Shown: positions 32,224 through 38,333 of the stretch, piece by piece
Numbering within the stretch: the first letter of the stretch is position 1
Layout: every line of letters starts with the position of its first letter
Source of the DNA: an uncultured Clostridia bacterium
Lineage (GTDB): Bacteria; Bacillota; Clostridia; Christensenellales; Aristaeellaceae
Assembly: GCA_946407745.1 (NCBI GenBank)
Contig: CAMJPQ010000025.1
Span: 1 to 42,429 of the forward strand
Direction of reading: 5' to 3'
DNA length: 42,429 bases
Translations under genes and position numbers: made by a program
The notes under the pieces: generated by a model
Seen by the model: the letters and a program-made list of their open reading frames with translations, nothing else
Told to the model about the DNA's origin: nothing
The model's database searches: none

Positions 32224-32357
32224 TTTTCGTGTTTCCTCCTCACAACTTCCCGGGGATTCACGCTCCTGTCCGCAATCCCCCATCACAGCGCCGGGTGCTA
32301 TCATATGAAAACCCCTTTGAGGGATTTCCAAGGGATAACATCCGGCGTTTTCAAAAT

Positions 32358-32391
32358 AAAGGCCGCCTGCCAAACAGCAGCAGGCGGCCTT
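32358..32391 (-). terminator. Rho-independent terminator of rpsO
   Basis: AAGGCCGCCTGC (32380-32391 read on the minus strand) pairs with GCAGGCGGCCTT (32359-32370), a 12-base stem with a 9-base loop, followed by TATTTTG. It separates rpsO from pnp. Partial read-through could feed pnp, since I see no clear separate promoter. Confidence 0.9.
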
Positions 32392-32422
32392 CATATACCA
32401 GCCAACCCGCGGTATCAGCCTA

Positions 32423-32677
32423 TTACTTGCGCAGATTCAGGCGGGCAATCAGCGCGCGGTAACGCTCGATATCGGTCTTCTTCAGATAGTCCAGCATGCC
32501 GCGGCGGCGGCCAACCATCAGCAGCAGGCCGCGGTTGGAGTGGTGGTCATTCTTGTTCTGCTTCAGGTGTTCGTTCAGATGGTTGATGCGGTAGGTCAGC
32601 AGCGCAATCTGAACCTCAGGGGAACCGGTGTCGCCCTCGTGCTGGGCATAGGTCTGGATGATTTCCTGCTTGGTCAT
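32423..32677 (-). CDS. rpsO: 30S ribosomal protein S15
   Basis: Primary 16S rRNA-binding protein of the small subunit. The 84 residues (family about 88) include [14 protein letters not shown] (15-28), L-N-E-H-L-K near 34-39, [15 protein letters not shown] near 45-59 and the [10 protein letters not shown] near 64-73. GGAGGAAG precedes the ATG. A promoter (32820-32848) gives a leader of about 135 bases, long enough for S15 autoregulation as in other bacteria. Upstream of pnp, in the classical order. Confidence 0.97.
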   Translation of the reverse strand: MTKQEIIQTYAQHEGDTGSPEVQIALLTYRINHLNEHLKQNKNDHHSNRGLLLMVGRRRGMLDYLKKTDIERYRALIARLNLRK

Positions 32678-32819
32678 GGTTCTTCCTCCATTTTTTCTCC
32701 CATTTCTTCATGGGGTTGATCGTACCCGGCCCCAGGCCGGAGAGATGCAATTGCCGCAAGCACAGCGCGCCGCAGGAGTATCGGCAGCCCGTGCAAACGG
32801 TTCAGGCAGTCCGTCTGTT

Positions 32820-32848
32820 ATTGTAGCAGAAGGAGATGGATTTGTAAA
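32820..32848 (-). promoter_or_regulatory. Promoter of rpsO
   Basis: On the minus strand TTTACA (32843-32848) and TACAAT (32820-32825) with a 17-base spacer. The predicted leader to the S15 ATG contains several GC-rich pairings (around 32700-32790). Confidence 0.65.
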
Positions 32849-33130
32849 CCTTTATTTTTTTCAGCTTTTTCTCTTTTTGATCCCCTCCTCGCTGCCCTGA
32901 GCAGCCTGCAAGCTGATGAAGAAGCTCCACAAGCAGCAGCAGGGTGGACAAGCACAATCCACTTCAAATCAGTCGGCACCACAGGAAGCCATCAGAACAT
33001 ATGCGGCCGCCGTTTTTACAGGCTGGTGGGACCGCTCTGCCCCTGCTGATTCGGGCAGCATATCGATGGGCGAAACGCTCCAGATGCACGTGCCGGCACC
33101 ATTCCCTGTGTCATTTTGCTTTCTCAAAAA
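32849..33130. other. Gene-free interval between rpsO promoter and galM terminator
   Basis: About 280 bases with no start, ribosome binding site and domain-bearing frame on either strand. Only short meaningless frames and no strong hairpin are seen. Confidence 0.5.
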
Positions 33131-33158
33131 AACGGGAGCTGTCCGCAGGCAACTCCCG
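33126..33158 (-). terminator. Rho-independent terminator of galM
   Basis: On the minus strand CGGGAG (33153-33158) pairs with CTCCCG (33133-33138), with extra pairing possible in the loop, and TTTTTTT follows. It begins 10 bases after the epimerase stop codon. Confidence 0.9.
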
Positions 33159-33167
33159 GAATGCGGA

Positions 33168-34232
33168 TTACTCGTCCACACGGAAGGCGTAGATGGTGGT
33201 TGTGTCGTACTTTTCCCCGGGCCGCAGCACCGTTGTTCCCGGGAACTGGGGGTTGTTGGGATCGTCCGGGCAATGCTGTGTTTCCAGGCACAGTCCCGAA
33301 TAGGGCCCGTAGGATGCTCCGTCCTTGCCTCCGGTCAGGTGGGTGGTGCAGGCCGTATAGAGCTGAATGGCGGGCTGGTCAGTGATGACCTCCATGGTGC
33401 GGCCCGTAGCCTCATGGTGCACACAGGCCGCCAGGCCGACCGCCTCGCCTTTTCGCAGCACGAAGTTGTGATCATAGCCATGCGCAGGCTGCATCTGCGC
33501 ACAGGTATCCATCGCGTCCAGCCCCTCGCCCAGCAGCAGCCCCTCGCGCATGTCCAGCGGCGTCTTGCTGACAGGCATATAGCTGCCCAGCGGAATCAGC
33601 CCTTCGTCCACTGGCGTGATGACATCGGCATCGATGTACACCACATGATCCCGGATTGTGCCATGATCATGGCCGGCCAGATTGAAATAAGTATGGTTGG
33701 TCATGTTGCACAGGGTGGGCTTGTCCGTTGTCGCTTCATAGCGGATGATCAGATTGCAGTCCTCATCCCAGGTGTAGGTCACGGTGACATCCAGGCTGCC
33801 CGGATAATTCTCCTCGCCATCCGGGCTGACACGGTGGAAGGAAACGCTGTCACGGTGCTCCTGCTGGCTGGTTTCAGCCTCCCACATATACTGGCTGAAG
33901 CCGACATTTCCGCCGTGCAGGTGATTCTTGCCGTTGTTCAACGCCAGCTGATAGGTCACACCGTCCAGGGTGAAGCGGCCCTTGCCAATGCGGTTGCCAT
34001 AGCGGCCGACCGTATCGCCCATGGAGCCGTGGGAAACGCCGTATCCGGCCATGCTGTCAAAGCCCAGCGCCACGTCCGCCATGTTGCCGTTCTTGTCCGG
34101 GACGATGATGGATGTGAGAATTGCGCCATAGTCAATGACTGAAACCGACGCCCCGGCGGCGTTGGTCATCGTGTACTGGGTTACCTTTGCGCCATTGGGC
34201 GCCTCTCCGAAGGGTCTGCACTGAATCGACAT
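33168..34232 (-). CDS. galM: Aldose 1-epimerase (galactose mutarotase)
   Basis: Interconverts alpha and beta anomers of aldoses such as galactose or glucose. The 354 residues match the family. Visible marks are G-R-Y-G-N-R-I-G-K-G near 76-85, N-H-L-H-G-G near 102-107 (first His), N-H-T-Y-F-N-L-A-G near 180-188 (catalytic His), and L-E-T-Q-H-C-P-D near 317-324 (catalytic Glu). AGGAGG precedes the ATG. It has its own promoter and terminator and no adjacent galactose genes, so its substrate may be general. Confidence 0.95.
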   Translation of the reverse strand: MSIQCRPFGEAPNGAKVTQYTMTNAAGASVSVIDYGAILTSIIVPDKNGNMADVALGFDSMAGYGVSHGSMGDTVGRYGNRIGKGRFTLDGVTYQLALNNGKNHLHGGNVGFSQYMWEAETSQQEHRDSVSFHRVSPDGEENYPGSLDVTVTYTWDEDCNLIIRYEATTDKPTLCNMTNHTYFNLAGHDHGTIRDHVVYIDADVITPVDEGLIPLGSYMPVSKTPLDMREGLLLGEGLDAMDTCAQMQPAHGYDHNFVLRKGEAVGLAACVHHEATGRTMEVITDQPAIQLYTACTTHLTGGKDGASYGPYSGLCLETQHCPDDPNNPQFPGTTVLRPGEKYDTTTIYAFRVDE

Positions 34233-34279
34233 ATTGGTGCCTCCTGTTCAACATTTCTGCCAGGCAGATTTCTGAAAGC

Positions 34280-34308
34280 ATTTTAGCACAGTTTCCATAC
34301 CGTGGCAA
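34280..34308 (-). promoter_or_regulatory. Promoter of galM
   Basis: On the minus strand TTGCCA (34303-34308) and TAAAAT (34280-34285) with a 17-base spacer, in the 80-base gap between the glycosyltransferase and galM. Confidence 0.7.
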
Positions 34309-34312
34309 GGCG

Positions 34313-35074
34313 CTACCAGCCCCATTTGTTCAGAAAACGCACCGCGCTTTTCACATGCTCCCAGAACAGGCGCGCGTCACGCTTGTCCGCACGGTTCCAT
34401 GCATGTGTCACGCAAAAATCGGGATGATAGACGACATGTCCGTATTCCTGCGCGCGCTTGGAGAGATCACAGTCCTCCATGTACATAAAGAAATGAGGAT
34501 CGAAGCCCTTCAGCTTGTAAAACACCTGTGTGCGGATCAGCAAAAAGCAGCCGGACGCACTGCCAACCCGCATCGGCCCCGGAATATAGGCATCCTGCAT
34601 GGTATATCTGCGGCGCTGGCCCTTAAAAAACGGCCAGTTTTCCAGCAGTCCAGAGAGCAGGAACAGAAAGTTCGGCTGGAGCCTTGGCACAAACTGTTCC
34701 TTCCCGCCCGGAAAGAAAATGCGCGGCGTGAGGATGGCAATGTCCCTGTGCGCCTCCATGTACTCAACCATCCGCCCCAGCAGGTCAGGGTCGAATGTCA
34801 CATCCGGGTTCAGTATCAGGTGGTAGCGGGAATGCAGGCGCCCGCACAGTTCATTGTGTGCCCTGCCGAAGCCAACGTTCTTCTTTTCCTGAATCAGCTG
34901 AACCTGAGGATAGCTGTCTGTGATCACCGACGCGATGGAATGTGCCGGATCATTGTCCACCAGGTACAGATCAATCGGCTCCTCTGATTTCATCACGCTC
35001 TGCACTGTGTTCAGCACGGTCGCGTTGGACTGGTACAGCACTATGCAGGCAGACAGCCTCGTATCCGTAAACAC
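34313..35074 (-). CDS. Family 2 glycosyltransferase
   Basis: A 253-residue GT-A fold enzyme, inverting, using a nucleotide sugar. The N-terminal strand L-S-A-C-I-V-L-Y-Q-S (7-16) and V-D-N-D-P-A near 40-45, then L-I-L-N-P-D-V-T-F (D-x-D-like, about 85-93) and the late M-Y-M-E-D-C-D-L-S-K-R (E-D acid base, about 198-208) are typical of rhamnosyl/galactofuranosyl-type GT2 proteins of surface polysaccharides. There is no transmembrane helix. I prefer the GTG at 35074, with GGGGG 8 bases upstream, over the GTG at 35104. It follows the RNase Z gene closely and is likely in its transcript. The acceptor is unknown. Confidence 0.88.
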   Translation of the reverse strand: MFTDTRLSACIVLYQSNATVLNTVQSVMKSEEPIDLYLVDNDPAHSIASVITDSYPQVQLIQEKKNVGFGRAHNELCGRLHSRYHLILNPDVTFDPDLLGRMVEYMEAHRDIAILTPRIFFPGGKEQFVPRLQPNFLFLLSGLLENWPFFKGQRRRYTMQDAYIPGPMRVGSASGCFLLIRTQVFYKLKGFDPHFFMYMEDCDLSKRAQEYGHVVYHPDFCVTHAWNRADKRDARLFWEHVKSAVRFLNKWGW

Positions 35075-35132
35075 CAGCGTTACCCCCTTTTGCCTTGATG
35101 ACACCGCTCGCAGCCGCCAGGACAGGCTTCTC

Positions 35133-36053
35133 TCACTTTTGCGCTTCTTCCGGGAAGCGGAGGGTCAGCGTCAGGCCATCCGCGGCGCAGTCACAGTTGG
35201 GAAAGACAGACCGCGCCATGGGCAGGAACGCTTCCGGCTCCTCCACTCTGGTGGAAAAATGTGTCAGCAGCAGGGCCTTCGCGCCTGCTGCTTTGGCCAG
35301 CTGCGCACTCTCCTCATAAAGCATGTGGCGGTTCTTCAGTGCCTTCTCCATATGTTGCCTCTCAGGATACATCCCCTCGAGGATCATCAGGTCTGCTCCC
35401 TGGCCAAGCTCGCTGATGGCTGGCACCGGCCGCGTGTCCGTCGCATAAAGAAAACAAATACCCTGCCTTGCGGGGCCGAGCACCTGCTCCGGCCGGATCA
35501 CTCTGCCATCTGTTTCCACTTCCTGACCCGCCTGCAGATACCGCCACAGCCGCACCGGCACCGCCAGGGCCTCAGCTTTTTCCCTCTGAAACTCCGGGCT
35601 TCGCGGCAGGCAGAAGGAATAGCCGAGGCAGGGCATGCCGTGATTGAGCGGAAAAGCCGTCACTTCCATGCCGCAGGCGTGAAAAGCACTCTGCTGCGCA
35701 GGCAGCTCGTGACAGCATATTTCATAAGTCAGCTGCGGCGCAATGACGCGCAGGCAACGCACCACATTTTCCAGGCCAGCGGGGCCGTAGATGTGCAGCG
35801 GTTCCGCGCGGTGCGCCTTGGCCAGCTGAAGCAGCAGTCCCGGCAGGCCGGAGCAGTGATCCGCGTGAAAGTGAGTCAGCAGGAGGGTATCAATATTGCC
35901 AAAGCCCCAGCCCAGCTTTTCAATCTGTACCTGCGTGCCCTCACCGCAGTCAATCACCAGTCCCCTGCCCTGCACACGCACATAAAGGCTGGCCAGCGCC
36001 CGATTCGGCATGGGGATGCTGCCGCCGCAGCCCAATGTGCACAGGTCAATCAT
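35133..36053 (-). CDS. rnz: Ribonuclease Z (tRNA 3'-processing endonuclease)
   Basis: Metallo-beta-lactamase-fold zinc nuclease that cuts the 3' trailer of tRNA precursors. The 306 residues are the normal short form. The HxHxDH motif is T-H-F-H-A-D-H-C-S-G-L-P-G-L (about 60-73), with L-N-H-G-M-P-C-L-G-Y (about 136-145), Y-A-T-D-T-R (about 202-207) and L-L-L-T-H-F-S-T-R-V (about 263-272) completing the metal site and tRNA contacts. The ATG at 36053 is preceded by AAGGAG; the frame extends upstream without need. It has its own promoter. Confidence 0.93.
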   Translation of the reverse strand: MIDLCTLGCGGSIPMPNRALASLYVRVQGRGLVIDCGEGTQVQIEKLGWGFGNIDTLLLTHFHADHCSGLPGLLLQLAKAHRAEPLHIYGPAGLENVVRCLRVIAPQLTYEICCHELPAQQSAFHACGMEVTAFPLNHGMPCLGYSFCLPRSPEFQREKAEALAVPVRLWRYLQAGQEVETDGRVIRPEQVLGPARQGICFLYATDTRPVPAISELGQGADLMILEGMYPERQHMEKALKNRHMLYEESAQLAKAAGAKALLLTHFSTRVEEPEAFLPMARSVFPNCDCAADGLTLTLRFPEEAQK

Positions 36054-36086
36054 CGCCAGGTTCGCTCCTTCCTGAAAGCTACAGGC

Positions 36087-36116
36087 ATTGTAGCACGAAG
36101 TTCCTCTTTCGCGCAA
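36087..36116 (-). promoter_or_regulatory. Promoter of rnz (and probably the GT2 gene)
   Basis: On the minus strand TTGCGC (36111-36116) and TACAAT (36087-36092) with an 18-base spacer, about 35 bases before the RNase Z ATG. Confidence 0.6.
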
Positions 36117-36121
36117 GGCAA

Positions 36122-36155
36122 AAGAAACGGGAGAGCCGCTGCCTGCTCTCCCGTT
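36122..36155 (-). terminator. Rho-independent terminator of the cobalamin-binding-protein gene
   Basis: On the minus strand AACGGGAGAGC (36145-36155) pairs with GCTCTCCCGTT (36126-36136), an 11-base stem with an 8-base loop, followed by TCTTTTG. It starts 8 bases after the stop codon. Confidence 0.9.
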
Positions 36156-36162
36156 CGATTCA

Positions 36163-37080
36163 TTACGCCGCAGGCGCCGCTTCCTCAGCGCCGCCTTCAT
36201 TCAGGAAACGGAACATTGTTTCCGCCGCTTCCTTCAGGCGGGGGCCCGGGCGGGATATCTCATTGCTGTCCGCATTGAGAATTGCGCTGTTCCGGACCGC
36301 CTTCAGCTCTGACCAGCCCTCACGGCCCATAATTTCTTCCACTGGGGTGGGGCCCTCACCATAGTACATGGTGATGGTCACAATGTAGTCCGGGTCGCGC
36401 TCCAGCACCTGCTCCTCAGAGATGGCCGCCCAGCCTTCCACATCCGCAAAGGCGTTGGTCAGGCCGCAGAGCGTGGCCAGCTCATCCATAAAGGTGCCCT
36501 TGCCGGCTGTCCACAGCCCCCACTGCAGGGGAGACACCTCAAAGTACACTGTCTTTCCGGTATTCTCAGACTTCGCCGCAATGTCGGTAAACGCGGCCTG
36601 CATGTCAGCAACCATCGCGTCCGCCTCGGCGGCTTTGCCCATCAGCTGACCGATCATTCCGATGGCGGTGTACACGCCCTCCAGGTTCTGGGCGTTGCTG
36701 ACCACCACCTTGATGCCGGCAGCCTCCAGCGCCTCCACCTGCTCAGTGGTCTGCGCCATGGTGCCCATCAGCAGCACCTGGGGCTCCAGAGCAATGATCT
36801 GCTCCAGGTTGGTATTCGCGCCGGATTCCACAGAGGGAACCTCCAGCACCGACGCGGGGTAGTCGCAGTACTCGCCGCGGCCGACAAGCGCATCCTCGCA
36901 GCCCAGCGCACAGAGAATCTCACAGTCGGCTGCGGTCAGCGCCACCACCCGGGTGGCAGGGGCCTCCAGCGTCACCTCACGGCCCATCATGTCAGTAACC
37001 GTCACACCCTCCTGTGCGCAGGCGCAGGATGCAGCCAGCATCAGAGCCACGGCAAAAACAAGCACAGATACTCTTTTCAT
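36163..37080 (-). CDS. BtuF-like ABC-transporter substrate-binding protein (cobalamin or related ligand)
   Basis: A 305-residue exported binding protein of the BtuF/FepB class (PF01497). The signal peptide runs M-K-R-V-S-V-L-V-F-A-V-A-L-M-L-A-A-S-C. The L-A-A-S-C sequence could be a lipobox with C19 as the anchor, although A at -3 is unusual. Two lobes are linked by a helix (about 130-160), with T-V-T-D-M-M-G-R-E-V-T-L-E-A-P near 27-41 and the G-R-G-E-Y-C-D-Y-P typical first-lobe loop near 72-80. GGAGGA precedes the ATG at 37080. The cobalamin riboswitch upstream makes B12 the likely ligand. No permease or ATPase gene adjoins it, and a terminator follows directly. Confidence 0.9.
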   Translation of the reverse strand: MKRVSVLVFAVALMLAASCACAQEGVTVTDMMGREVTLEAPATRVVALTAADCEILCALGCEDALVGRGEYCDYPASVLEVPSVESGANTNLEQIIALEPQVLLMGTMAQTTEQVEALEAAGIKVVVSNAQNLEGVYTAIGMIGQLMGKAAEADAMVADMQAAFTDIAAKSENTGKTVYFEVSPLQWGLWTAGKGTFMDELATLCGLTNAFADVEGWAAISEEQVLERDPDYIVTITMYYGEGPTPVEEIMGREGWSELKAVRNSAILNADSNEISRPGPRLKEAAETMFRFLNEGGAEEAAPAA

Positions 37081-37151
37081 CTCGTGTTCCTCCTTTTTAT
37101 GGGCAAATGAATCAAGCGAGGGCAATAACCGTCCCTCCCCGGAGGAACACC

Positions 37152-37175
37152 AAAAGAAGGGCAGCGTTGCCGCCC
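37152..37175 (-). terminator. Riboswitch expression platform terminator
   Basis: On the minus strand GGGCGGC (37169-37175) pairs with GCTGCCC (37159-37165) through one G-U pair and a 3-base loop, followed by TTCTTTT. It lies between the riboswitch aptamer and the ribosome binding site, so premature termination is the likely mode of control. Confidence 0.65.
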
Positions 37176-37203
37176 CTCCACAGCGTTTCCCAACCCCAGG
37201 GGC

Positions 37204-37360
37204 AATGACGATGCAAACAGGTCTCCCGGCTTGGCCTCATCCTACTTGCGCACCTTCCCGCGGGACGCATTCGCCTCCCGCAGTGGTATCACCGCGCTTT
37301 CGTCCGCTTCACGGTTACTGGGATAGCCCGGAAATCTCATCCGCGTTCCCATGACAGGTG
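37204..37360 (-). ncRNA. Cobalamin riboswitch
   Basis: Read on the minus strand, the region shows the ordered landmarks of the adenosylcobalamin aptamer: GGGAACGCGGATGAGA, then CCGGGCTATCCCAGTAACCGTGA (as separate blocks), CACTG near 37285, and the conserved B12 box AAGCCGGGAGACCTGTTTGC near 37215-37234. The layout matches Rfam family RF00174. It lies about 125 bases upstream of the BtuF-like gene and should turn it off when B12 is plentiful. A transcription terminator follows the aptamer. Exact ends are approximate. Confidence 0.88.
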
Positions 37361-37391
37361 ATCGGGCGGACTGGCAGCTGTCCGCCTGATC
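37360..37391 (-). repeat. Strong hairpin upstream of the cobalamin riboswitch
   Basis: A 12-base inverted repeat GATCGGGCGGAC (37360-37371) / GTCCGCCTGATC (37380-37391) with one mismatch and an 8-base loop. It lies just upstream of the aptamer and about 80 bases after the uppP stop. No T-run follows on the minus strand, so its role as uppP terminator is uncertain. Confidence 0.6.
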
Positions 37392-37468
37392 CTGCCGCGC
37401 ATTGCTGCGCAGATGCACCGGCCGTGATTCATTTGTCTTTCAGATTATATCCGCAGCAGCGCAGCGAG

Positions 37469-38317
37469 TCAACCGATGCGGAAGCTCTCCATCATGCCGG
37501 TCAGCTGCGGCGCGTGGAAAACCGGCAGCAGCGGATTGCCGGTCAGCTGCAACGTCAGGTAGACCAGTCCGATCACCGCCACGTACAGCGCGAACCAGGA
37601 CATCGGCACGTGCGAAATGATGCGCAGCATGAATCGGATGGCGAAGAAGCCGACCACGCCGGCAATAATCACGCCCACAAGCGTCGGCACCGGTGACAGA
37701 TGGCTGAACAGATCCTCCTTATAGGCGTGGTATCCCTCCACCAGCAGCGAAGCTGCAATGGCGGGGGCGCTCATCATAAAGGAGAACTTGGCCGCCGTTT
37801 TCCTGTCCAGGCCGGAGGCCACGCCGCCGGTAATGGTAGAGCCGGACCGGGACACGCCGGGCAGCAGTGCCAGGCCCTGGAACAGGCCCATCAGCAGGGC
37901 GTTGGGTATGCCCACCTTTTCTGAAGCGTTCTTTCTCCTCGCGCTGACAAAGTCGATGCACACCAGCTCCAGCGCGGTGATCAGGAAGGCCACTCCGAGG
38001 AACCAGCCGTTGTCAAAAACGTCCAGATCAAAAATCAGGTAGACCGCCAGCGTCGGCAGCGAGGCCAGGAAAAGCAGCAGCAGCGTCCGATTGCGGATCG
38101 GGTGGCGGATCAGGTCCAACCAATCCTTCCAGAAGATGATCAGTATCGGTATCAGCGTGCCCACATGGAGCAGTATATCAAGCATTTTGAAGGCCGGGTC
38201 CTCCGATCCGATGCCCATCAGCAGCCTCGCAAGAACAAGATGCCCACTGGAGGAAATCGGCAGAAACTCACCGAGCCCCTGCACCAGGCCAAGAACCGCT
38301 CCCTGAATGATTGTCAT
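37469..38317 (-). CDS. uppP: Undecaprenyl-diphosphatase (UppP/BacA)
   Basis: Integral membrane phosphatase that recycles undecaprenyl diphosphate to the monophosphate carrier of cell-wall precursors; gives bacitracin tolerance. The 282 residues have about eight hydrophobic helices and both signatures: L-V-Q-G-L-G-E-F-L-P-I-S-S-S-G-H-L (11-27) with catalytic Glu and Ser, and L-L-P-G-V-S-R-S-G-S-T-I (about 152-163) with the catalytic Arg. AAAGGAT precedes the ATG. It begins 16 bases after the GH2 stop, so it is probably the last gene of the deacetylase-GH2-uppP transcript. Confidence 0.95.
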   Translation of the reverse strand: MTIIQGAVLGLVQGLGEFLPISSSGHLVLARLLMGIGSEDPAFKMLDILLHVGTLIPILIIFWKDWLDLIRHPIRNRTLLLLFLASLPTLAVYLIFDLDVFDNGWFLGVAFLITALELVCIDFVSARRKNASEKVGIPNALLMGLFQGLALLPGVSRSGSTITGGVASGLDRKTAAKFSFMMSAPAIAASLLVEGYHAYKEDLFSHLSPVPTLVGVIIAGVVGFFAIRFMLRIISHVPMSWFALYVAVIGLVYLTLQLTGNPLLPVFHAPQLTGMMESFRIG

Positions 38318-38333
38318 AATGATTTATCCTTTC

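Noticed and set aside
29815-32586. A 923-codon open frame on the plus strand opposite pnp
   Set aside because: It is a shadow of pnp: His/Gln/Gly-rich, no domain, no ribosome binding site, and it exactly opposes a clear PNPase gene with strong family motifs.
32916-34142. A 408-codon open frame on the plus strand opposite galM
   Set aside because: No recognisable domain, and it runs across the galM terminator; the galM motifs on the other strand are clear.
34920-36278. A 452-codon open frame on the plus strand opposite rnz and the GT2 gene
   Set aside because: It spans two real genes and a terminator on the other strand and has no protein-like features.
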